Below are positions 40,783-49,893 of a DNA stretch of 64,000 nt, piece by piece (positions within the stretch are counted from its first letter, which is position 1; the number at the start of each line of letters is the position of its first letter). The stretch is taken from positions 310,001-374,000 of the forward strand of contig NZ_JAHXBU010000094.1 of assembly GCF_020178975.1 (NCBI RefSeq). The letters are read 5' to 3'. This stretch comes from Cesiribacter sp. SM1 (GTDB taxonomy: Bacteria > Bacteroidota > Bacteroidia > Cytophagales > Cyclobacteriaceae). The notes under the pieces are model-generated. The model was given only the letters and a program-made list of their open reading frames with translations. It had not been told where the DNA came from and did no database searches. Made by a program: the position numbers and the translations under genes.

Positions 40783-41550
40783 ATGAAATACGAGCCAATG
40801 ACTGTGAGGGGTGATGATAATGATGTATTTACTTATAGAAGAATAAGGAAAGCAATCGGGTGGTTGGGCATTGCTTTACCGCTTGTGCTTGTGTGCTTTT
40901 CTTTTATTCCTTTTTTTAAAACCGAACTGCAGCCCTCCATCAGCCATTACTACTATACAAACCTCCGGGAGCTGTTTACAGGTACTTTATTTGCAGTTGG
41001 TCTGTTCCTGATCCGCTATAAAGGACATGTCAACAGATCTTTTTTCAGGAACGACAGCCTGTTAACAAACCTGGCAGGCATCATGGCTTTTGGCGCTGCT
41101 TTGGTGCCTACCGCGCCTGAATATAGAGTTGATCCGGAAAAACTCTTTACCCTGATACCTTATCCCGGCGAGTGGCTAAGCTGGTTACACTATGGCTTTG
41201 CTGCGGCCCTGTTTCTTATCTTTGCAAACCTGGCAATTAATGTGTTTACAATTGGCCAGGCCAGGAATGAAGATATACCGGTAAGCGCTGTGAATGAGAA
41301 CAAGATCTACCGCATTTGTGGGTATTCCATTCTTATATTCATGGCCATGGTTCCAATATCCGATGGGTTTGATTTATTCAATTATTCAACTTTAGTGTTT
41401 GAAGCCCTGTCACTTTTTGCTTTTGGTATTGCCTGGCTGATAAAAGGCAGGGCATTAGGAGATACCGGTAAAATTGGAAGGATGGTGTACAGGGAACATA
41501 ACGGCAAAACAGCCGGTGCCAAACGCTACTACATTGCCGACGGACACTAA
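40783..41550 (+). CDS. multi-pass membrane protein, DUF998-like
   Basis: This 255-residue protein has about six membrane helices (first at about 25-45). Conserved-looking features include QPSISHYYYTNLRELFTGTL between helices 1 and 2 and FRNDSLLTNLAGIMAFGAAL before helix 3. The SISHYYYT pattern is typical of a DUF998-like membrane family of unknown function. It is the first ordinary gene to the right of the accessory region. The GNAT gene starts 25 bases after its stop, so they are probably co-transcribed. Confidence 0.7.
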   Translation: MKYEPMTVRGDDNDVFTYRRIRKAIGWLGIALPLVLVCFSFIPFFKTELQPSISHYYYTNLRELFTGTLFAVGLFLIRYKGHVNRSFFRNDSLLTNLAGIMAFGAALVPTAPEYRVDPEKLFTLIPYPGEWLSWLHYGFAAALFLIFANLAINVFTIGQARNEDIPVSAVNENKIYRICGYSILIFMAMVPISDGFDLFNYSTLVFEALSLFAFGIAWLIKGRALGDTGKIGRMVYREHNGKTAGAKRYYIADGH

Positions 41551-41575
41551 CCTTCAACAGCTTAGCAACCAGCCC

Positions 41576-42160
41576 ATGAAAAGTTACCTCTTTACCTCCC
41601 AAAGACTTGGCTTCCGGAACTGGAGGCAGGCCGATCTGCAGCCCATGGCTGCCCTTAATGCAGATCCGGAGGTGATGGCGTATTTCCCCGGCACAGCATC
41701 AGAAGAAGAAACTTACAGGTTTATAGAGCGGATGCAGCAGCAGTATGCTGAAAGAGGGTTCTGCTATTTTGCCGTGGATAAGCTGGAGGATGGGGAATTT
41801 ATTGGGTTTATCGGCCTTTCAGAACAAAATTACCAGGCATACTTTACCCCCTGCACAGATATAGGCTGGCGCCTGAAAAAGAGCGCCTGGGGCCAGGGCT
41901 TCGCTACAGAAGGAGCCAAAGCTTGTCTGGACTATACTTTCTCCCGTTTAGGGCTGGAAAAGGTGTATGCAGTAGCACCCCTGGTGAACACTCCATCAGA
42001 AAATGTGATGAAAAAGATTGGCATGCAGCCGCTAAAAACTTTTATGCATCCGCTGCTGCTGCAGGATGAGCGGCTGCGGGAGTGCATGGTATACATGATC
42101 GATAAGCATCGTTACCACAATGCTCCCGCTCCTCTTGCAGAAAGGCCTGATGTTGAATAA
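41576..42160 (+). CDS. GNAT family N-acetyltransferase (RimJ/RimL-like)
   Basis: This 194-residue acetyltransferase starts at the ATG at 41576 (MKSYLFTSQRLGFRNWRQAD), which begins the family fold; the frame from 41474 overlaps the preceding gene and is rejected. TSQRLGFRNWRQADLQPMAA is the typical RimJ/RimL-like start. The acetyl-CoA loop is WGQGFATEGAKACLDYTF (about 100-117). GLEKVYAVAPLVNTPSENVM is the following strand and helix. It acetylates an amine of unknown identity. Confidence 0.88.
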   Translation: MKSYLFTSQRLGFRNWRQADLQPMAALNADPEVMAYFPGTASEEETYRFIERMQQQYAERGFCYFAVDKLEDGEFIGFIGLSEQNYQAYFTPCTDIGWRLKKSAWGQGFATEGAKACLDYTFSRLGLEKVYAVAPLVNTPSENVMKKIGMQPLKTFMHPLLLQDERLRECMVYMIDKHRYHNAPAPLAERPDVE

Positions 42161-42229
42161 TCCTGTTCTGTTCGGCTGTAACTGTACTTCCTGCTAGCAT
42201 TCTTTGCCGGCAGCACTTATCTTGGCAGC

Positions 42230-43960
42230 ATGCTTCGAATTTTCTACACCCTTCTCCTTATGCTTCCTTTTTCGCTGCAGGCACAAAAACTGCCTACCCG
42301 CTTTGAACAAAGCGGGGGCACCCAAACCCCTACCTATGCCGAAGCCATGGATTGGTGGAGGGCACTCGATAAAGCATCAGACAAAATAAGCATGCAGGCC
42401 GCCGGACCTACCGATAGCGGCGAACCCCTGCACCTGCTGCTCTACAGCCCCGACGGCAAAAGCAGTATCAGTAGTATCAAACAAAGCGGAAAGCCCCTGC
42501 TGCTGATCAACAATGCCATACACCCCGGTGAACCCGATGGCCTGGATGCCTCTATGCTGCTGCTGCGGGAGCTGGCTTTTAACCCACAGTTCCGGAAAGA
42601 AGTGGGCAGTGTGGCCATTGCCGTAATTCCTTTCTACAACATTGGCGGTGCCCTAAACCGCAATACCCACAGCCGTGCAAACCAGCAGGGGCCTGAGGCA
42701 TACGGCTTCCGGGGCAATGCCCGCAATCTGGACCTGAACCGCGATTATATCAAGCTGGATAGCCGCAATGCCCAGTCTTTTGCCCAGCTTTTCCTGGCGT
42801 TGAAGCCACAGCTCTACGTAGAAACCCACGTGAGCAACGGTGCCGATTACCAGTATACCATGACCTTTCTGCCCACCCAGCACAACAAGCTGAACGGTCC
42901 GCTGGGGCAATACCTGCAGCAGGAGCTGGCACCACAGCTCTATACCCAGATGGAGCAGGAGGGCTGGCCCATGACGCCCTATGTAAATGTATGGGGCAAG
43001 GTACCAGATGAGGGCTGGGTTTCTTTCATCGACCACCCGCGCTACAGTACCGGCTTTGCAGCCCTGCATAATACCCTCGGCATCATGACGGAAACCCATA
43101 TGCTGAAGCCCTATGAGCAGCGGGTAAAAGCTACCTACCAGTTCCTGCTGATTGCAGCAAAAGCAACTGCCCGTGATGGCAAAAAGCTGCAGCAGCTACA
43201 GCAGGAGCAACAGGATTTTTTTGCACGGCAAACCGAAATACCCCTGCACTGGGTATCCGATACCAGTCAGCACACAATCTTAAACTTTAAGGGCTACGAA
43301 GGCAGCATGCAAACCAGCGAAGTGAGCGGCCTGCCCCGCCTCAGCTACGACCGCACAAAGCCATTTGAAAAGCCGTTAAGGCACTACGATACCTACAAAG
43401 CTGCGCAGCCTGTGCAGGTGCCCCGGTTTTATGTTGTGCCCCAGGGATGGTGGCCTGTGCTGGAGCGCCTTAAAGCCAATGGCGTTGCCATGACAGCGCT
43501 TAGTGAAGATACCCTTATAGAGGGAGAGGTGTACAGGATCGCTGATTTCAAAACCCTTGAAAGACCTTTCGAAGGCCATTACCTGCACCACAGCATAAAG
43601 GTACAGCCCCAGAAGCAGCAGCTTAAGCTGCGCAAAGGCGATTTTATGATATCGACAGAACAGCCCGCCCGCCGCTTTATTGTAGAGGTGCTGGAACCTG
43701 CCGCCCCCGACAGCTACTTTGCCTGGAATTTCTTTGATACCATTCTGCAGCAAAAGGAAGGCTTTAGCGATTATGTATTTGAAGATGTAGCCGCGCAACT
43801 GCTTAAAGACAACCCAGGCCTGCGGCAGGAGCTGGAGGACCTGAAAAAGAAAGATGCAGCCTTTGCCGGTGATGCAGGCGCCCAGCTGGACTGGGTCTAC
43901 AAACGCTCTCCCTATTACGAGGAGGCACATTTACGCTACCCCATTTACAGAATACTATAA
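42230..43960 (+). CDS. M14 family zinc carboxypeptidase, secreted
   Basis: This 576-residue protein has a signal peptide (MLRIFYTLLLMLPFSLQAQK). The peptidase domain (about 35-310) has the zinc ligands His98 and Glu101 in HPGEPDG, the Arg-bearing motif LDLNRDY (167-173), the third ligand His200 in ETHVSNG and catalytic Glu288 in MTETHM. A C-terminal region of roughly 270 residues is beta-rich and of unknown role. Probably periplasmic, trimming C-terminal residues of peptides. Monocistronic, with a terminator directly after the stop. Confidence 0.9.
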   Translation: MLRIFYTLLLMLPFSLQAQKLPTRFEQSGGTQTPTYAEAMDWWRALDKASDKISMQAAGPTDSGEPLHLLLYSPDGKSSISSIKQSGKPLLLINNAIHPGEPDGLDASMLLLRELAFNPQFRKEVGSVAIAVIPFYNIGGALNRNTHSRANQQGPEAYGFRGNARNLDLNRDYIKLDSRNAQSFAQLFLALKPQLYVETHVSNGADYQYTMTFLPTQHNKLNGPLGQYLQQELAPQLYTQMEQEGWPMTPYVNVWGKVPDEGWVSFIDHPRYSTGFAALHNTLGIMTETHMLKPYEQRVKATYQFLLIAAKATARDGKKLQQLQQEQQDFFARQTEIPLHWVSDTSQHTILNFKGYEGSMQTSEVSGLPRLSYDRTKPFEKPLRHYDTYKAAQPVQVPRFYVVPQGWWPVLERLKANGVAMTALSEDTLIEGEVYRIADFKTLERPFEGHYLHHSIKVQPQKQQLKLRKGDFMISTEQPARRFIVEVLEPAAPDSYFAWNFFDTILQQKEGFSDYVFEDVAAQLLKDNPGLRQELEDLKKKDAAFAGDAGAQLDWVYKRSPYYEEAHLRYPIYRIL

Positions 43961-43964
43961 AAGC

Positions 43965-43996
43965 GGAAGACCCTGCCATAGCAGGGTCTTCCTTTT
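43965..43996. terminator. terminator after the M14 peptidase
   Basis: A 12-bp perfect stem (43965-43976 with 43981-43992, loop CATA) is followed by TTTT. AAAA stands on the other side, so it may also serve the convergent lipoprotein gene. Confidence 0.85.
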
Positions 43997-44018
43997 CCAA
44001 CTTTAACCACAAGGCAGG

Positions 44019-44477
44019 CTAACCCGTAGCCCGCTTTATCTTCAATATTGCTTGTTTCCGGACCGATTCCTGCCCATCATTGGGGTAAGGCAGTACATCT
44101 ACCAAAACGATGTTGTAACTCAAATTATTGAAACGAAATAAGAAAGAATTTCCCGATTCTCCAAAACAATCAGCACCTGTGCAAAGGTTTGCTACTGCTC
44201 CTTCGCTGCCAACAGCTAGCTCGGCAACCGCTTTTCCACCCGTTATACAGTTAACATCTTTAGGGCAGCGGCTATCCTGAATACTATTTAGCCGCAGCCA
44301 AAAGCTGTTATCCCCATCTCTAAACTGCACAGAATCAGAGACGGCCACAGCAACTGATTCATCGGGCACTGCAGCCGGTGCAGTTTCCACACCCTTATCG
44401 GCTCCACCTTTATCGGCAGCACAAGCCGCCAGCAACAGCAGAAAAAAAATCTGTAAACAAATTTTACTCTTTTTCAT
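44019..44477 (-). CDS. small lipoprotein, hypothetical
   Basis: This 152-residue lipoprotein has the signal peptide MKKSKICLQIFFLLLLAAC (lipobox LAAC, Cys19). A low-complexity Ala/Gly/Asp linker follows, then a compact domain with four cysteines beginning LRLNSIQDSRCPKDVNCITG. The SRCP-x-x-V-x-C pattern recurs in small secreted proteins of Bacteroidota and probably marks a disulfide-bonded beta domain. Function unknown. The next minus-strand gene upstream (44565) is of unrelated sequence. Confidence 0.78.
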   Translation of the reverse strand: MKKSKICLQIFFLLLLAACAADKGGADKGVETAPAAVPDESVAVAVSDSVQFRDGDNSFWLRLNSIQDSRCPKDVNCITGGKAVAELAVGSEGAVANLCTGADCFGESGNSFLFRFNNLSYNIVLVDVLPYPNDGQESVRKQAILKIKRATG

Positions 44478-44564
44478 CGGAAGATCTTTTTACAACAGAG
44501 CACTGCAAATCCTGTGCCCCTGCTGCACCAGTACCTGCGAAGATAAAATTGGGATGGGAGGACA

Positions 44565-45344
44565 CTATTTCACAATAAAATTTACCTTGGCCGCACCTGT
44601 ATTCCCAGATGCAGGATCATAGGCAGTAATGGCAATTTCGTAGGTACCGGCGGTTTGTGGCACAAAGCTGCCTCTAAAAGTGCTGTCCTTCTCCTTTACC
44701 TGCAGCGGCACCCGCTGGCTAAGCTTACCCCCCTGGTATACCAGGGCTTCTACCTCGTAGCGGTTTGCATCCCAGAGTCCGCCGGGGGTAACAGGGCAGC
44801 CGCAGGTAAGCACAACATTTGCCAGCAGCGGCACTTCCTTGCCGGCAGCAACCGACTCATGCGCCTGTGGAGCCAGGGCATTTACTATAAATCCCGGAAT
44901 TTCCACCACCAGGCCATCGCCCGTAATATGCTTGCCCGGCAGCAGCCACAGCTGGGTTTGGGCCTGCACCCTGGCGCCGGGCTGGTTATAAGGAGCCCAC
45001 ACCTCTACTGTTACAAACTGGGGTTTCTCCAGCTGCAGGGTAGTTTCAAACTTCGCAGTTTCATCGTCGGCCAGTGCTGCATTACGCTGCCGTGGCTCCT
45101 GCATAATGCGTTTGGTGTTGCCAGTGCTACCCTCTGTAAATCCTTCTGCCAGTACTTTAGCCGTTACAGGATCTTTCACCACCACATAAGCCCCGCCAAT
45201 GGAAGTGCCAATAAACTTGGCATCCTTTGCTTTTGCCCTTACCACCAGGGTAGTAGCCTGTACCACCTCGGTGGCAGCCTGCTGCTGGGCAAATGCTGAT
45301 GCGGCAAAAGACAGGCACAGGAAAAGGATAAAAAGGTAACGCAT
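44565..45344 (-). CDS. secreted beta-rich protein, hypothetical
   Basis: The protein is 259 residues from the ATG at 45344, chosen for the signal peptide MRYLFILFLCLSFAASAFAQ. The longer frame from 45404 runs through a tandem repeat. The mature protein looks like two immunoglobulin-like beta domains; the second ends in the typical FRGSFVPQTAGTYEIAITAY. A single CGC pair sits at the centre (VLTCGCPVTPGG). No enzymatic motif; perhaps an extracellular binding or adhesion module. Confidence 0.7.
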   Translation of the reverse strand: MRYLFILFLCLSFAASAFAQQQAATEVVQATTLVVRAKAKDAKFIGTSIGGAYVVVKDPVTAKVLAEGFTEGSTGNTKRIMQEPRQRNAALADDETAKFETTLQLEKPQFVTVEVWAPYNQPGARVQAQTQLWLLPGKHITGDGLVVEIPGFIVNALAPQAHESVAAGKEVPLLANVVLTCGCPVTPGGLWDANRYEVEALVYQGGKLSQRVPLQVKEKDSTFRGSFVPQTAGTYEIAITAYDPASGNTGAAKVNFIVK

Positions 45345-45353
45345 AGGAAAATC

Positions 45354-45383
45354 AAATGAGTGAATGAGTGAATGAGTGAATGG
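45354..45383. repeat. 8-bp tandem repeat (TGAATGAG)
   Basis: About three and a half head-to-tail copies of TGAATGAG lie 10-40 bases upstream of the start codon of the secreted beta-rich protein, in its 5' untranslated region. Confidence 0.75.
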
Positions 45384-45417
45384 TAAGTATTGATTTCGAT
45401 ACAAAAACAGTACTCAC

Positions 45418-45813
45418 CTATATCTTCTCTGGCCTGAAGTATGGGTTTTCGATGATGCCCAGTACATTACCCCAGGGATCGAACACTGTAGCCAGGCGAA
45501 TGCCGCCACCTACATCCTGCACCCCTTCCCGCTCTTTTGCTCCCTGTTCAAGTAAATATGTAACGCCATCGCCTGCATCGGGTACTCCCCAGTACACCAC
45601 CACACCATTTTCACCGGGCTTGGCAGCACCTTCAGCGGGCACCAGTCCCAGCTCATAGCCGCCTATGTTAAAGCCTGCGTAAAACGGCTCATCAAAATAA
45701 GGATCCTTTCCAAACACCTGTGCGTACCATGCTTTGGCGGCCTGCACATCGGGTACCGGGTAAATGGCGGTTCGCAAACCCTGAAAGCGATCCTGGCTGT
45801 TTTGTGTGCTCAT
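45418..45813 (-). CDS. VOC family protein (glyoxalase/bleomycin-resistance fold)
   Basis: This 131-residue cytoplasmic protein is made of paired beta-alpha-beta-beta-beta modules. The first is GLRTAIYPVPDVQAAKAWYA (about 12-31), and the second has VVVYWGVPDAGDGVTYLLEQ and the closing RLATVFDPWGNVLGIIENPY. Members are metal-dependent lyases, dioxygenases or drug-binding proteins; the subtype cannot be told. The gene is upstream of and co-directional with the secreted protein at 44565, with a gap of about 75 bases. Confidence 0.88.
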   Translation of the reverse strand: MSTQNSQDRFQGLRTAIYPVPDVQAAKAWYAQVFGKDPYFDEPFYAGFNIGGYELGLVPAEGAAKPGENGVVVYWGVPDAGDGVTYLLEQGAKEREGVQDVGGGIRLATVFDPWGNVLGIIENPYFRPEKI

Positions 45814-46271
45814 CAGATCAAAGATGTTTAATTTTTACCATTGCTTTCGAAGAACGACAACACTGGGTTCCGGGAAAGACTATTTTGAGCTGCACAGCCC
45901 TACGCTACGATGAGAAAAAAGGCTTTTACAGCTGTCTGTAATGTTGTTTTGCAGTGCAAAGCGTAAAGTTCGCACATGCTTTCTATCATTTTATTCTGAA
46001 ATGTACACCTTAAAGCAGAAACTTTCATTTTACACAGCTTAATTCCTGCTTTGGATGCAGGCAGCATGGGCACAAACAAATGATAATTCAGTACTAACTA
46101 AGCTTTTTACAGCCTTTTAAGCAATAGCGTTGATATATGGTGAAGTTTTGTTATTATTGAATTGCCAAAGATTTATTTGTAATTCAAGGCCGCTGGCGTA
46201 TCTGTTTCAGGTGATTCAACCCTTGCTTAATTTATTTAAAAGGCGGCCCGCTCCTGTGGCTGCTAAAGTTT
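45814..46271. other. 458-bp intergenic region, no gene seen
   Basis: Divergent promoter region between the VOC gene (minus) and the TonB-receptor operon (plus). I see only short hairpins (for example GCCTGC near 46055), AT-rich tracts, and no exact TAnnTTTG box close to either start. No RNA gene recognised. Confidence 0.5.
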
Positions 46272-47108
46272 ATGCGTAAATACCTGTTCTTTAACCTCCT
46301 GATCCTGCTCCTGGCTGGCTCCACTGCAAATGTAAACGCTCAGTCAGCCGCAGGCTTAGATTCTCTGGATGATGCCCTGCACAATACCATTGCTCTCTAC
46401 AGGGAAAAAGTCAGGGACAACTCCTTTCTGTTTCATGGCCGGGAATATACAGGCTGGGATAACAGAATTGAGGGGCATGCCTATTTTCTTATCGATGAAT
46501 GGCAGGAAGGCAGCCTGCATTATAAAGGGCAACTGTACCAGCATGTTCCAATACGCTACGATATTGCTGCAGAAGAACTGGTGGTAAAGCATTATGCAGG
46601 TGTTTTCAAAATAAGGCTGTACAAAGAAAAAATCAGCCACTTTTCCCTCTCGGGCCATCTCTTCATAAATCTTGAGGCAGCCGATGCTGCGGCAGTATCG
46701 GCTGCTGCGGCAGGTGTTTCTACGACAGCCGACACTGCAACAGGAGCAGCTGTGGCAGCAACCACTGTACTAAACGATGCAAAGGGTTCACCCATGCTTT
46801 CGGGTTTTTATGATCTTCTATCCGGGGGAAATACCCAACTGCTTGTAAAACGCAGAAAAAGTGTAAAAGAAAGCATTGACAACAACCAGCTTCACAGAGA
46901 ATTTATCCAGAAAAACCTCTACTTCATAGAAAAAGATGGCCAGTACCACCCGGTAAAAAGTAAGGGCTCTGCGCTAAAAGTGCTGGCAGATCAGAAAAAG
47001 GAGATTCGCCAGTACCTGAAAAAGAACAAGATTAAATTCCGCCAAAACCCGGAGCTTGCCCTGCTGAGCATGGTGGAGTATTACAACCAGGCAACAGAAC
47101 AACCATGA
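46272..47108 (+). CDS. secreted protein heading a TonB-receptor operon, hypothetical
   Basis: This 278-residue protein has signal peptide MRKYLFFNLLILLLAGSTAN (cleavage near NAQS). The body has conserved-looking segments FHGREYTGWDNRIEGHAYFL and QLLVKRRKSVKESIDNNQLH. Between them, an Ala/Thr-rich low-complexity stretch (about 133-165) looks like an expanded linker. Its stop overlaps the start of the TonB receptor gene (ATGA), so the two are translationally coupled. Probably a periplasmic accessory of the receptor; no family recognised. Confidence 0.75.
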   Translation: MRKYLFFNLLILLLAGSTANVNAQSAAGLDSLDDALHNTIALYREKVRDNSFLFHGREYTGWDNRIEGHAYFLIDEWQEGSLHYKGQLYQHVPIRYDIAAEELVVKHYAGVFKIRLYKEKISHFSLSGHLFINLEAADAAAVSAAAAGVSTTADTATGAAVAATTVLNDAKGSPMLSGFYDLLSGGNTQLLVKRRKSVKESIDNNQLHREFIQKNLYFIEKDGQYHPVKSKGSALKVLADQKKEIRQYLKKNKIKFRQNPELALLSMVEYYNQATEQP

Positions 47109-49888
47109 AACATTTTATACAGTTTTTTCTGCTCTTCCTGGGCTTTTCTTTCCTATCACTGCCAGCCGCAGCACAAAGCGTACAACCACCGGTCATCAGC
47201 GCCAGCTTTAACAGCCTTAGCTTCGAGCAGTTTGTACAGGAGCTGGAAACAAAAAGCGGCTATCGTTTTTACTATAATCCTCAGCACACCGACAGCCTTT
47301 CTATAAGTGGTAATTATACCAATAAGCCATTAGCCGCTGTGCTGGAACAGGCCCTGCAGGGCAGCGGGCTGGAGTACGCAGTGGATGCCGAAACTAAAAA
47401 CATCTATATCACCAAAGGCCAGAAGATTATCACCAGCCTGCCCGCTGGCTTTTTCAGGAAAGAAGAAGAGAAAGTTAGCCCGCAGCAGGAAAAAGAGTTT
47501 GTTGTAGATTACTACAATGGCAACGGCAACCGATCCTGGGTTAAAAAAGACAAGATCTATGAGATCGGTAAAAAAACCCAGACCATTGTACCGGGCAATG
47601 CTACCATAACAGGCCAGATCCGCAGTGCCCAAACCGGAGAGCAGGTAATTGGCGCTACCGTTCTCATTGAAGATCCCTTTACAGGAGCCGCTACCGATGC
47701 CTTCGGAAATTTTACCCTTCGCATTCCCAAAGGCCGCCACACCCTTAAGGTAAGGTCGGTAGGCATGGTTAGCGAGGAGCTCCAGATTGTGCTTTATTCT
47801 GATGGAAAGCTGGATATTGAGCTTTTTGAAAATGTTGCCCAGCTAAAGGCGGTAGAAATTAGTGCCGATCGAGATGTGAATGTGAGCCAGGCGCAGATGG
47901 GCATGGAAAAAATCAACATCAGGGCCATCAGGCAGGTACCCAGCGTAATGGGTGAGCCAGATGTGCTGCGGGTGGTGCTTACCCTGCCCGGGGTAAAAAC
48001 CACGGGCGAGGCCAGTACTGGCTTTAATGTGCGCGGAGGCTCTGTAGATCAGAACCTGATCCTGTTCAACGATGCTACCGTATACAACCCCTCGCACCTT
48101 TTTGGTTTCTTTTCGGCCTTTAATTCCGATCTGCTCGATGGGGTGGAGCTTTTCAAAAGCAGTATTCCGGCACAGTATGGCGGCCGCCTGTCGTCGGTGC
48201 TAAAGATTACACCACGCTACGGCAACAAGAAAAAGATAGAAGGCAAGGCCGGCATTGGCCTATTAACAAGCAGGGCTACCATAGAGGGTCCTATCATCAA
48301 AGATAAAACCTCGTTTATACTGGGTGGCCGTACCACTTACTCTAACTGGCTGCTAAAGCTGCTCGATAACGAAGAGTACCAGAACAGCAAAGCCTCCTTC
48401 TATGATGTAAACCTGAACCTTACCCATGAAATAAACGAAAGAAGCAACCTCTACTTTACCGGCTACTTCAGCAAAGATCAGTTTAAGCTAAGAACCGATA
48501 CCCTGTATGGCTACGATAACAAAAATGCTACCCTAAAATGGAAAAAGATTTTTTCTGATAAACTGCTGGCCGATTTTACCGGCAGTTACAGCCAGTACAG
48601 CTTTGGGGTATCCAGCGAAAGTAATCCTGTTAATGCCTATAAGCTGGCTTTTAATATTAACCAGCTGAATGCACAGGCAGCATTCAATTATTCGCTGAAC
48701 CAGAGCCACACCTTAAACTTTGGCCTTACCTCTGTTTACTATAAGCTGCGCCCGGGTTCATTCCTGCCCATAGGTGAGGGATCTGAGGTGGTGCCCGATG
48801 TACTGGAAAGCGAGCGGGCACTGGAAAGCGCCCTTTACCTGGAAGATCAGTACGATATATCTAAAAGGTTTGCTGTAACCCTGGGGCTGCGGTACTCGCT
48901 CTTCAATTACCTGGGGCCTAAAAGTGTGATCACCTATGCCGATGGTTTACCCCGGAGCGAAACCAATATGCTGGATACCCTCTCCTACGGCTCTGGCGAT
49001 CTCATCAAAACCTACCACGGGCCCGAATACAGGCTATCTGCCCGCTACATGTTTACCCCAAGCTTTTCTGTTAAGGGAGGCTACAATACCCTGCGCCAGT
49101 ACATTCACATGCTCTCCAACACCACGGCGGTATCGCCCACCGATATCTGGAAGCTAAGTGATCCCAACATACGCCCGCAATTTGGTGAACAGTTCTCGCT
49201 GGGTTTTTACAAGAACTTCCGGAATGGTGTAATAGAAACCTCTGTAGAAGGCTATTACAAGAATATGCAGGATTACCTGGACTACAAAGGTGGTGCAGAA
49301 CTGGTTATGAACCACGCCATAGAAGCAGAAGTGATCAATACCGAAGGCAAGGCCTATGGAGCAGAGTTTATGATCAAAAAGCTTAGCGGAAAGCTAAACG
49401 GCTGGCTTAGCTACACCTACTCACGCACCCTGCTGCGCATGGACGACCCCAACGCCGGCGAGCTTATTAACAATGGAGACTGGTACCCGGCCAACTACGA
49501 CAAGCCTCATGACTTTACCCTTATTGGCAACTATAAATTTTCGCACCGCTTTAGTGTGTCCCTTAACTGCACCTACAGCAGCGGCCGCCCCATTACCCTG
49601 CCCATTGCCAAGTACTGGTACGCCGGCTCTGAGCGTGTACTCTATGCAGAAAGGAACGCTAACAGAATACCGGATTACTTCCGCACCGACCTTGCCATTA
49701 ACATAGAGGGCAACCATTACCTGAAGCAGCTTACCCACAACTCCTGGACCATTGGTGTGTACAACCTCACCGGCAGAAGAAATGTGTACTCGGCCTATTT
49801 TATTGCAGAAGCAGGTGCTATAAAGGGCTACAGGCTCTCCATTTTTGGCAGTGCCATTCCATTTATCAACTACAACATCAGATTTTGA
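47105..49888 (+). CDS. TonB-dependent outer-membrane receptor with STN and carboxypeptidase-like domains
   Basis: This 927-residue receptor has a signal peptide (1-24), an STN domain (about 35-110, SFEQFVQELETKSGYRFYYN) like that of FecA-type signalling receptors, a CarboxypepD_reg-like beta domain (about 165-250, GQIRSAQTGEQVIGATVLIE), and a plug (about 280-365, with TGFNVRGGSVDQNLILFNDA). A 22-strand-type barrel ends FINYNIRF. It imports a large substrate using TonB energy. The STN domain suggests contact with an anti-sigma factor, but none is in the operon. Substrate unknown. Confidence 0.92.
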   Translation: MKHFIQFFLLFLGFSFLSLPAAAQSVQPPVISASFNSLSFEQFVQELETKSGYRFYYNPQHTDSLSISGNYTNKPLAAVLEQALQGSGLEYAVDAETKNIYITKGQKIITSLPAGFFRKEEEKVSPQQEKEFVVDYYNGNGNRSWVKKDKIYEIGKKTQTIVPGNATITGQIRSAQTGEQVIGATVLIEDPFTGAATDAFGNFTLRIPKGRHTLKVRSVGMVSEELQIVLYSDGKLDIELFENVAQLKAVEISADRDVNVSQAQMGMEKINIRAIRQVPSVMGEPDVLRVVLTLPGVKTTGEASTGFNVRGGSVDQNLILFNDATVYNPSHLFGFFSAFNSDLLDGVELFKSSIPAQYGGRLSSVLKITPRYGNKKKIEGKAGIGLLTSRATIEGPIIKDKTSFILGGRTTYSNWLLKLLDNEEYQNSKASFYDVNLNLTHEINERSNLYFTGYFSKDQFKLRTDTLYGYDNKNATLKWKKIFSDKLLADFTGSYSQYSFGVSSESNPVNAYKLAFNINQLNAQAAFNYSLNQSHTLNFGLTSVYYKLRPGSFLPIGEGSEVVPDVLESERALESALYLEDQYDISKRFAVTLGLRYSLFNYLGPKSVITYADGLPRSETNMLDTLSYGSGDLIKTYHGPEYRLSARYMFTPSFSVKGGYNTLRQYIHMLSNTTAVSPTDIWKLSDPNIRPQFGEQFSLGFYKNFRNGVIETSVEGYYKNMQDYLDYKGGAELVMNHAIEAEVINTEGKAYGAEFMIKKLSGKLNGWLSYTYSRTLLRMDDPNAGELINNGDWYPANYDKPHDFTLIGNYKFSHRFSVSLNCTYSSGRPITLPIAKYWYAGSERVLYAERNANRIPDYFRTDLAINIEGNHYLKQLTHNSWTIGVYNLTGRRNVYSAYFIAEAGAIKGYRLSIFGSAIPFINYNIRF

Positions 49889-49893
49889 GCAGC

